Source: Armatimonadota bacterium | Lineage (GTDB): Bacteria > Armatimonadota > Armatimonadia > Armatimonadales > Armatimonadaceae | Assembly: GCA_014381035.1 (NCBI GenBank) | Contig: JACMIS010000827.1 | Span: forward strand, 1 to 6,116 | DNA: 6,116 nucleotides | Direction: 5' to 3' | Part shown: one piece after another, positions 1 through 4,481 of the stretch | How positions within the stretch are numbered: the first letter of the stretch is position 1 | How the letters are laid out: each line of letters begins with the position of its first letter | Translations under genes and position numbers: made by a program | The notes under the pieces: model-generated | Database searches by the model: none | What the model saw: only the letters and a program-made list of their open reading frames with translations | What the model was told of the DNA's origin: nothing

Positions 1-457
1 CGCCGCGTACCGTCTCCTCGGCGGGTTGAAAGACCAGTTTGATGCGACCGGGCGGCAGATCGGCTTTCAGTGCGTTCAGTACTAATGCCGCGCCCATCAG
101 ATTCGCGGTGTGTCCATCGTGACCGCACGCGTGCATGACGCCGGGAACCGTACTTTTATACGACGTTTCGCGCTCTTCCTGGATCGGCAGAGCATCCATG
201 TCGCCGCGCAGGGCGAACGTCCGGTCGCCCCGCCCTTGCCCCGACTCAATGACGCCGACAACGCCCCACGTGTCGCCGACCCGCGTTTCGTGCGGAATGC
301 CGTGCCGTGCCAGCCATTCCGAAACGATGCCCGCCGTGCGCTCCTCGGAGCCGGACAGTTCGGGGTTACGATGCAGGTCGTGACGCAAGGCGATAATGTC
401 GGGCAAAACGGCGGCGACGGCTTGACGTAAACGGGGCAAAAAAGGTGCGGTTTCCAT
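1..457 (-). CDS. M20-family amidohydrolase (N-acyl amino acid amidohydrolase type), N-terminal part; C-terminus outside window
   Basis: 152 codons run from ATG at 457 to the window edge, so only the first part of a protein that is usually near 390-400 aa is visible. Seen: HDLHRNPELSGSE (residues 26-38), the RGDMDALPIQE segment (84-94), MHACGHDGHT (108-117) with the metal-binding Cys and His residues, and QPAEE (144-148) with the catalytic and metal Glu pair. This motif order is typical of the M20D branch (hippurate hydrolase, IAA-amino acid hydrolase, N-acetyl-diaminopimelate deacetylase-like). These are cytoplasmic two-metal enzymes that cleave the amide of N-acylated amino acids. The exact substrate cannot be told from this part. 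No signal peptide is seen. The start is supported by the immediate N-terminal match to the family and by a TATAAT six bases upstream, which implies a leaderless mRNA. It lies downstream of the tRNA-like cluster on the same strand but has its own promoter. Confidence 0.9.
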   Translation of the reverse strand, partial: METAPFLPRLRQAVAAVLPDIIALRHDLHRNPELSGSEERTAGIVSEWLARHGIPHETRVGDTWGVVGVIESGQGRGDRTFALRGDMDALPIQEERETSYKSTVPGVMHACGHDGHTANLMGAALVLNALKADLPPGRIKLVFQPAEETVRG

Positions 458-463
458 GCGGCT

Positions 464-469
464 ATTATA
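464..469 (-). promoter_or_regulatory. -10 element (TATAAT) of the amidohydrolase gene, predicted leaderless start
   Basis: On the minus strand a perfect TATAAT is followed by six bases and then the ATG at 457. With the usual distance from the -10 box to the first transcribed base, transcription would begin at or within a base or two of the A of ATG, leaving no room for a Shine-Dalgarno site. No good -35 hexamer is found at 16-18 bp spacing; only a T-rich stretch near 485-490 is present. Confidence 0.6.
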
Positions 470-506
470 CAGCGAAGCGGTTCGTTAAAAGGCGCGTATC
501 TTAGAG

Positions 507-666
507 GGAGAATGGGACGAGTCGAACGCCCGACATGCCGATTATAATCGATAACCATTTACCAACGACCCGCCGAAGCGGATAAAAAACGGAAACGGAA
601 AGCATCGGGGAGGTATTACCGTTTCTCCGCGACGCGAGCTGCTCTACCCACTGAGCTACATTCTCC
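507..666 (-). tRNA. Interrupted tRNA-like gene, unit E (tentatively Ile-UAU) with about 86-nt insert
   Basis: Acceptor stem of 8 bp: 666-659 with 514-507, including an extra G(-1):C73 pair. It is followed by U8 and A9, a D arm with a 4-bp stem (656-653 with 644-641) and AGTGGGTA loop, and a T arm GGGCG-TTCGACT-CGTCC (531-515). Counting back from the T stem gives variable loop ATGTC (536-532), 3' anticodon strand TCGGC (541-537) and loop part TTATAA (547-542). This reads as anticodon UAU with A37 A38, like Ile tRNAs. The 5' strand GCTCG (639-635) pairs imperfectly with it: two Watson-Crick pairs, two G-U and one C-C mismatch. The isotype is therefore uncertain. Removing 633-548 leaves 74 nt. 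No CCA is encoded. It may be a working intron-containing tRNA or a decaying copy. Confidence 0.55.
548..633 (-). ncRNA. Putative small structured tRNA intron, unit E (boundaries tentative)
   Basis: The insert between the anticodon halves of unit E. Helix a, CGAT 607-604 with GTCG 569-566, interlocks with helix b, CCGTTT 592-587 with AAATGG 560-555. Between them is a hairpin CCGC-UUCG-GCGG (581-570) closed by the very stable cUUCGg loop. The last conserved bases are GGUUAUC (556-550). The same order of elements occurs in the inserts of units B and C with different bases, which supports a conserved fold. The 5' border is fixed only by tRNA geometry. Confidence 0.45.
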
Positions 667-718
667 ACGAACAGGCGATTCAGGTAAGGGACGTGGTGGG
701 AATAACCGCACCGTTTCC

Positions 719-786
719 GGCGTGGTCCAAGAGTCGAACTTGATATACCAGATAACCCACACACTGCGACCCGAACCGACACAGAC
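719..786 (-). pseudogene. tRNA remnant, unit D: insert 3' end plus T arm, no D arm
   Basis: A T arm TCAAG-TTCGACT-CTTGG (743-727) is followed by a possible acceptor 3' strand ACCACGC. Upstream in RNA direction are GGGTCG (near 766-771) and GGGTTATC (758-751), matching the 3' part of the inserts in the neighbouring units. No D arm or normal acceptor 5' strand lies between it and the end of unit C at 786. The closest partner for the acceptor strand is GTGTGG (762-757), which would give only an acceptor/T-arm minihelix. I read it as a 5'-deleted copy; a functional minihelix-like RNA is a weaker option. The rest of the gap down to unit E (718-667) holds a GAAA-capped mini-hairpin (CCG-GAAA-CGG, 720-711) and nothing else I recognise. 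Confidence 0.45.
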
Positions 787-929
787 AGCGGCGGCGGGAT
801 TCGCACCCGCGACCGGGGAATTTGGATGATAACCAACTCCTGACGACCCGGCGGTTGCCAGATAAGAAGGCGAAGTCGGATATTCCCTTGCGGGATGTTC
901 CCTGCTCTAACTGCTGAGCTACGCCGCAT
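786..929 (-). tRNA. tRNA-Trp (CCA) interrupted in the anticodon loop by about 70 nt (unit C)
   Basis: Seen: acceptor GCGGCG (927-922) with CGCCGC (793-788), U8 A9, D stem GCTC/GAGC (919-916 with 907-904), anticodon stem GGGAA (902-898) with TTCCC (820-816), variable loop CGGTC (815-811), and T arm GCGGG-TGCGAAT-CCCGC (810-794, five perfect pairs). G73 at 786 is the usual Trp discriminator. Joining C32 (897) to T33 (826) makes the loop CUCCAAA, the normal Trp loop with anticodon CCA and A37. Removing 896-827 leaves a normal-sized tRNA. Oddities: position 1 is T facing T72 with an A before it, where A1-U72 would be expected; the T loop has G at position 55; no CCA is encoded. The matched anticodon stem across the insert is the strongest sign that this is a real intron-bearing tRNA. 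Confidence 0.75.
827..896 (-). ncRNA. Putative 70-nt structured intron of tRNA-Trp
   Basis: The insert between positions 32 and 33 of the Trp anticodon loop; it could be shifted by one base, with the loop then AUCCAAA. Elements in order on the RNA: hairpin 1 TCCC-GCAA-GGGA (895-884) with a GNRA tetraloop; helix a 5' CGAC (878-875); helix b 5' CTTCT (869-865); hairpin 2 CTGGC-AACC-GCCGG (861-848); helix a 3' GTCG (847-844); helix b 3' AGGAG (841-837); GGUUAUC (834-828). The order a, b, a', b' makes a pseudoknot enclosing hairpin 2. The last bases are not G, so a group I 3' end does not fit. How it is removed is unknown. Confidence 0.6.
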
Positions 930-955
930 CATCGAAACCGGACCGACATGTTTTT

Positions 956-1099
956 GTGCGGCGACAGGAGTTGCACCCGCGATCTTCTGAGCCCAAGATA
1001 ACCGACTTCTGACGACCCGATATTTTCGGATAAGAAGGCGAGGTCGAGAACCCCGGCTTGCGCCGGAATCAGACGCTCTACTGCTGAGCCACGCCGCAC
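956..1099 (-). tRNA. tRNA-Pro (UGG) interrupted in the anticodon loop by about 71 nt (unit B)
   Basis: Seen: an 8-bp acceptor GTGCGGCG (1099-1092) with CGCCGCAC (963-956), U8, D stem GCTC/GAGC (1089-1086 with 1078-1075), anticodon stem TCTGA (1073-1069) with TCAGA (990-986), variable loop AGATC (985-981), and T arm GCGGG-TGCAACT-CCTGT (980-964). Joining T32 (1068) to T33 (996) gives loop UUUGGGC: anticodon UGG with G37, as in Pro tRNAs. The join can slide by one base because T1067 and T996 are identical. Spliced length is 73 nt counting the extra 5' G. Oddities: the G(-1):C73 pair is normally a tRNA-His trait, T1-A72 is not the usual Pro end, and T-loop position 55 is G. No CCA is encoded. 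Function as a Pro tRNA is inferred from the anticodon only. Confidence 0.65.
997..1067 (-). ncRNA. Putative 71-nt structured intron of tRNA-Pro
   Basis: Same order of elements as in the Trp insert. Hairpin 1 is CCGGC-GCAA-GCCGG (1066-1053). Helix a is CGAC (1046-1043) with GTCG (1016-1013). Helix b is CTTCT (1037-1033) with AGAAG (1010-1006). Hairpin 2 is CCGA-AAATA-TCGG (1029-1017). The 3' end is GGUUAUC (1003-997). Hairpins 1 and 2 differ in sequence from the Trp insert but keep their pairing, and helix b changes U-G to U-A. The 18-nt block 1029-1046 matches 861-878 in the Trp unit at 17 positions. Confidence 0.6.
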
Positions 1100-1127
1100 A
1101 CGAAACAAGCGCGGACCGGTGAAACCA

Positions 1128-1238
1128 GACCGGTGATTGGACTCGAACCAATGACCCGATAACCATTCACCGACGGCTCGGAAACCGAACAAAGGTTTGG
1201 AAAACGATAACTGCCCTACCAACTGGGCGACACCCGTC
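1128..1238 (-). tRNA. tRNA-like gene with shortened insert, unit A (isotype not determined)
   Basis: First unit of the array in transcription order. Acceptor 1238-1231 with 1135-1128: eight positions including G(-1):C73, one G-G mismatch at 3:70. D arm GCCC-AGTTGGTA-GGGC (1228-1213). T arm ATTGG-TTCGAGT-CCAAT (1152-1136), perfect. Variable loop GGGTC (1157-1153) comes directly after GGUUAUC (1164-1158), so no 3' anticodon strand is left where it should be. Between A26 (1212) and 1158 is a hairpin TTCGG-TTT-CCGAG (1189-1177), then GTCG (1174-1171), as at the 3' end of the other inserts; hairpin 1 and helix a 5' are missing. If the 37 nt 1194-1158 were removed, the remaining anticodon arm would have only three pairs and no U33. 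It is either a damaged copy or one with an intron at a different site. Confidence 0.5.
1157..1211 (-). repeat. Direct repeat GTTATCG flanking the unit A insert
   Basis: GTTATCG occurs at 1211-1205, directly after the D arm of unit A, and at 1163-1157, directly before its T arm, 48 nt apart. The second copy is part of the GGTTATC shared by all five units (minus-strand 1164-1158, 1003-997, 834-828, 757-751 and 556-550). The first copy sits where the 5' anticodon strand should be, and suggests a rearrangement at the repeat. Confidence 0.5.
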
Positions 1239-1295
1239 CGTCTCACCGATCCGCGCTTGCGAGTGCTATATCGAACGAAAGTTGGGGTTTGCTAA

Positions 1296-1328
1296 AGCAA
1301 TTTCGGACGGCTTGCGTCCGAAATTGCT
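1296..1328 (-). terminator. Hairpin terminator of the aroK-aroB-sugar operon
   Basis: A perfect 14-bp stem, AGCAATTTCGGACG (1296-1309 on the plus strand) with its complement at 1315-1328, and a 5-nt loop. Two bases of the kinase stop codon (TAG, 1329-1327) lie in the stem. On the minus strand it is followed by only a short run of T (1295-1293). It ends the operon before the tRNA-like array. The 57 bases from 1239 to 1295 show no convincing promoter; TATAGC at 1270-1265 is the best -10-like match. Confidence 0.75.
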
Positions 1329-2304
1329 ATCGGCGGGCGTTCAGGATCACTTTCGTGCCGTCGCGTTCCAGGGCGAACGGCAACTCCTTCAGGTCGCTCA
1401 GTGCCTCGCGGACCTGCGCCTGACGGTCGGGCGGGCAGTACAGGAGCAGGAAGCCTCCGCCGCCCGCGCCGGCGATCTTGCCGCCCGACGCTCCGGCGTC
1501 TAATGCGCGGTCGTACATAGAGTCAATCGCGCTGTTCGTGATGCGGCCGGCTAACTGCCGTTTGTGTCGCCAGCCGGTGTCCAGGATTCGCCCGATCCGG
1601 TTCATCACCCCTTCCGCGAGAGCGTCATGTACCTCCCGTGCCTGTGCCCGGATGTTATCCAGCGTTTCCACTTGCGCGTCAATATTGTCTTTCTGTTCGG
1701 AAAGGATGCCGTCCGCCTTGCGCGTCACCCCGGTATAGAACAGGAGGATATTCTCGCCGAACCGTCGCCGTTTATCGTCGTCCATCGGGACCGTTGTCAC
1801 GGACACGTTTTCATCCGAATGAAACTCGATAAAGCGCAAGCCGCCGTATGCCGCGATGTACTGATCCTGTTTTCCAATCGGTTTCCCCAGGATACTGATT
1901 TCGATCTCGCAGGCTTGCTTGGCGAGTGTTTCCGGCGTGATCAGTTCGCCTTTGTACGCATACAGGGCATGAAGCAAGCCGACTGTGACCGCCGAGGACG
2001 ACCCCAGACCACTACCCTCGCTCGGAATGTCCGCCATTGTCGCGATCTCGATGCCGCTGTCCACGCCCGTCATGCGCAGTGCCTCGCGGGCTAACTCGTG
2101 CTCGATCTCGGCGACGGCATCCACCATCTCGGTGCGCGAATAGCCGATGCGGATCTTTTTGTCGAATCGCTCCTTGACAATGACGTAGATATACTTGTCA
2201 ATCGCGGACGACAGCACCGCGCCACCGCTTTTCTCGTAGTAGCCCTTGAAGTCGGTGCCGCCACCGGCGAACGAGATACGCAGGGGAGTTTGCGTGATGA
2301 TCAT
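1327..2304 (-). CDS. hddA: GHMP-family sugar kinase, D-glycero-alpha-D-manno-heptose 7-phosphate kinase type
   Basis: 325 aa, a usual length for HddA. Seen: N-terminal TPLRISFAGGGTD (6-18), the GHMP ATP-binding motif PSEGSGLGSSSA (94-105), KPIGKQDQYIAAYGG (141-155), which is characteristic of this kinase group, and the C-terminal GHMP motif GGKIAGAGGGGF (274-285). The family phosphorylates a sugar phosphate at C1 with ATP in the cytosol. HddA makes heptose 1,7-bisphosphate on the way to GDP-D-glycero-alpha-D-manno-heptose for surface glycans or S-layer sugars. The start ATG at 2304 lies 6 nt after the stop of the nucleotidyltransferase gene. No clear Shine-Dalgarno site is seen, so coupling to the upstream gene is likely. 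Close relatives such as fucokinase-like GHMP kinases cannot be fully excluded. Last gene of the operon, followed by the terminator. Confidence 0.85.
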   Translation of the reverse strand: MIITQTPLRISFAGGGTDFKGYYEKSGGAVLSSAIDKYIYVIVKERFDKKIRIGYSRTEMVDAVAEIEHELAREALRMTGVDSGIEIATMADIPSEGSGLGSSSAVTVGLLHALYAYKGELITPETLAKQACEIEISILGKPIGKQDQYIAAYGGLRFIEFHSDENVSVTTVPMDDDKRRRFGENILLFYTGVTRKADGILSEQKDNIDAQVETLDNIRAQAREVHDALAEGVMNRIGRILDTGWRHKRQLAGRITNSAIDSMYDRALDAGASGGKIAGAGGGGFLLLYCPPDRQAQVREALSDLKELPFALERDGTKVILNARR

Positions 2305-2310
2305 GGTTGG

Positions 2311-3348
2311 TTAATTCTTTATCACGGTTCCGGGCACGATGCGGGCGTTCTCCGGCACAACGGCACCCGGCGCGACCGAGACATCGTCGGCAAGTACCGC
2401 GCCTGCACCGACAACCGCGCCCGCACCAACGACGACCCGTCGCCCTAAAATCGCGTTCGTCACGGTCGCGCCACGCTCGATGGTACAGCCGTCCCACAGA
2501 ATCGTATCGGTCAGCGTGACCTCTTCCGCAACAAAGCAGTCGCCGCCGATGACATTGTGCCCATCCAGAAACGCGGACGACGCGACCATCGTATCCTCAC
2601 CCAGCGTCATGCCGCAGATAGCAAGGGGCGGATCGCCGGTCTCACCGTCCAGAACATCCCAGTTCGCCTTGCGGTAGTTTTCCACGGTCCCGGTGTCCTG
2701 CAAATAGCCCGTGAGCGGTTGCGCCACCATTTTGTGCGTTGTGTCTGCCAGAGTTACCGGGAAAACATCGTGACCGAAATCGTACACGGTGTCGACAGGG
2801 ATATAGGCAAAAATACCCGGATCGCAAACATATACACCCGCGTTCGCCTGATCCGTGAATACTTCGTGAGCAGGCGGCTTCTCCTGAAAGCGCGTCACCG
2901 TACCGTTTTCGTCCGTTACCACCAACCCACAAGCGGTCGGGTTGGACGTCGTGAATGTCGCAATCGTCACCAGTGCGCCGCTGTTTTGATGTGTTTCGAC
3001 CAGCGGGGCAAAGTCGGCGCGGTACAGATTGTCGCCGTACAGGACAAGGAACGTTTCATCCAGGAAGTCCTGCATGTACTTGGTGCCGCCCGCCGTTCCC
3101 ATCAGTTCGGTTTCGACAGAATAGTGTAGTCGAACACCGAATGCAGAACCATCGCCCAGCGTTTCGCGGATCGCTTCGCCTTGGTGATACAGGTTCATCG
3201 CGATCTCCGTGATTCCGTGTTGTTTTAGCAGTCGCACCGTGCGGACGAGAAGCGGCACATTCGCCACGGGTACCATCGGTTTCGGAAGCGTGAGCGTTAG
3301 CGGACGGAGTCGTGTCCCCTCGCCAGCCGCTAAGATCATCGCCTTCAT
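2311..3348 (-). CDS. Sugar-1-phosphate nucleotidyltransferase with left-handed beta-helix tail (mannose/heptose-1-phosphate guanylyltransferase-like)
   Basis: 345 aa. The N-terminal Rossmann-type nucleotidyltransferase domain (about 1-235) shows MILAAGEGTRLRPLT (4-18), LPKPMVPV (21-28) with the catalytic-site Lys, YGDN (104-107) with the metal-binding Asp, FQEKP (154-158), NAGVYV (169-174) and DTGTVENYRKAN (218-229). From about 250 to 340 there are hexapeptide-type repeats rich in G-A-V, forming a left-handed beta-helix often used for oligomerisation. The family couples a sugar 1-phosphate with an NTP. The downstream heptose kinase makes a GDP-heptose pyrophosphorylase (HddC role) the best guess; mannose-1-phosphate guanylyltransferase or glucose-1-phosphate thymidylyltransferase remain possible, so I give no symbol. 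The start codon overlaps the aroB stop as ATGA, with AAAGG nine bases upstream as ribosome binding site. Confidence 0.85.
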   Translation of the reverse strand: MKAMILAAGEGTRLRPLTLTLPKPMVPVANVPLLVRTVRLLKQHGITEIAMNLYHQGEAIRETLGDGSAFGVRLHYSVETELMGTAGGTKYMQDFLDETFLVLYGDNLYRADFAPLVETHQNSGALVTIATFTTSNPTACGLVVTDENGTVTRFQEKPPAHEVFTDQANAGVYVCDPGIFAYIPVDTVYDFGHDVFPVTLADTTHKMVAQPLTGYLQDTGTVENYRKANWDVLDGETGDPPLAICGMTLGEDTMVASSAFLDGHNVIGGDCFVAEEVTLTDTILWDGCTIERGATVTNAILGRRVVVGAGAVVGAGAVLADDVSVAPGAVVPENARIVPGTVIKN

Positions 3349-4481
3349 GACTTGCTACCTTTCGGTGCGCTATAATTTGCTCGATGGATCGCCAGCCCCG
3401 CCCGGATCGCCCTTTCGTCCACCGTGACTCCCGTCACCACATCACCGATAGCACGGGCGAGGACGAATTTAGCGACGCCGTTTTCCGCCTTTTTGTCGCG
3501 TCCCAGAAGCGCGATCAGATCGTCATCGGAAACGTCGCCGGGTAAATCGCAGGGAAGCCCGGCCGTCAAGCAGGCAGTGCGGATGTCGAAAAGGACGGTA
3601 CCGGGCGGCGTCGCGCCGACTTTTTCGCCGATCAATGCCGCCGACACCATGCCGATAGCGATGGCTTCGCCGTGTTTGTATCGCCGGTACTGCGTCGCGG
3701 ATTCGACCGCGTGACCGATGGTATGACCGAAGTTCAGAATCGCCCGTAGCCCGGTGGTTTCGTACTCGTCCTTTGTCACCACGTCGGCTTTGATCTCACA
3801 GGAGCGGCGCACCAGAAAGGCGGTCGTTTCCTGATCGCCGCGCCGCAGAAAATCAATCCCACGGCTTGCCTTCTGTAAGACTTCCGCGTCACGAATCACC
3901 CCATATTTGATGATCTCGGCAAGACCCGACGCGAGATGGCGGCGCGGCAGTGTCGCCAACGCATCTGTGTCCGCGATCACGGCGCGGGGTTGGTGAAACG
4001 CGCCAACGAGGTTTTTGCCCGCCTGGTAATCAATCCCGGTCTTGCCGCCGACCGACGAGTCCACCATCGCCAGAAGCGTGGTCGGGATCTGGACGTAGTC
4101 CAAGCCGCGCAGATACGTCGCCGCCAGAAACCCGACTACATCGCCGACGACCCCACCGCCGAGCGCGACGAGGAGCGTTTTGCGGTCTATCGCGGGATGA
4201 AGATTGTATAGCCTGCCGTACAGCGACTCCAGCGTTCGCAAATTCTTGTACCGCTCCCCCGCCGGAAACAGGACGGCGTCCACGTCGAACCCAGCATCGG
4301 AAAGGGAATCCGCGACCGCCTGCCTGTAGTGCTTCGTTATCGGCGGTTGTGACACGATCACCACCCGATTCGAGCGTGCGACCCCTTTGACGATCTCACC
4401 GACACGCGCCAGCAATCCCGCACCGATATGAATGTCATACGCCCGCCCGTTGTCCAGCGGAACGTGAACTATTTCTGCCAA
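3345..4481 (-). CDS. aroB: 3-dehydroquinate synthase
   Basis: 378 aa, normal family length. It converts DAHP to 3-dehydroquinate, the second step of the shikimate pathway, using NAD and a divalent metal in the cytosol. Seen: FPAGERYKN (72-80), GGGVVGDVVGFLAATYLRG (108-126), which binds NAD, PTTLLAMVDSSVGGKTGID (133-151), GLAEIIKYG (186-194) with the metal-ligand Glu189, NFGHTIGHAVE (250-260) with His253 and His257, and KHGEAIAIGM (269-278) with metal-ligand His270. The start is a TTG at 4481: the protein matches the family from its first residues, AAAGG stands seven bases upstream, and no ATG is close by. It overlaps the aroK 3' end by 13 nt and its TGA overlaps the next ATG, so the three genes are translationally coupled. 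Confidence 0.96.
   Translation of the reverse strand: MAEIVHVPLDNGRAYDIHIGAGLLARVGEIVKGVARSNRVVIVSQPPITKHYRQAVADSLSDAGFDVDAVLFPAGERYKNLRTLESLYGRLYNLHPAIDRKTLLVALGGGVVGDVVGFLAATYLRGLDYVQIPTTLLAMVDSSVGGKTGIDYQAGKNLVGAFHQPRAVIADTDALATLPRRHLASGLAEIIKYGVIRDAEVLQKASRGIDFLRRGDQETTAFLVRRSCEIKADVVTKDEYETTGLRAILNFGHTIGHAVESATQYRRYKHGEAIAIGMVSAALIGEKVGATPPGTVLFDIRTACLTAGLPCDLPGDVSDDDLIALLGRDKKAENGVAKFVLARAIGDVVTGVTVDERAIRAGLAIHRANYSAPKGSKS

Noticed and set aside
97..558. Minus-strand open frame 97-558 overlapping the amidohydrolase
   Set aside because: It is in another frame from the M20 motifs and runs into the tRNA-like unit E; the frame starting at 457 carries all the conserved residues.
548..1067. 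Group I introns in the tRNA anticodon loops
   Set aside because: The inserts are about 70-86 nt, lack room for the P3-P8 core, do not end in G, and one follows a C rather than a U.
548..1164. Integron attC array or CRISPR-like repeats based on the recurring GATAACC
   Set aside because: The 7-mer does not fit the attC core (GTTRRRY), spacing follows the tRNA units, and the flanks are clear D and T arms. There are no cassettes, spacers or integrase.
501..1246. Two long minus-strand open frames (501-1166 and 929-1246) across the tRNA-like array
   Set aside because: Their translations run through D and T arms (for example RVQSP-type stretches made from T-arm sequence) and match the false ORFs often annotated over tRNA clusters. 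The RNA features explain the sequence better.
3371..3376. TATAAT on the plus strand inside the 3' end of aroB
   Set aside because: No plausible plus-strand gene follows; the open frame after it lies entirely opposite aroB and has no recognisable protein features.
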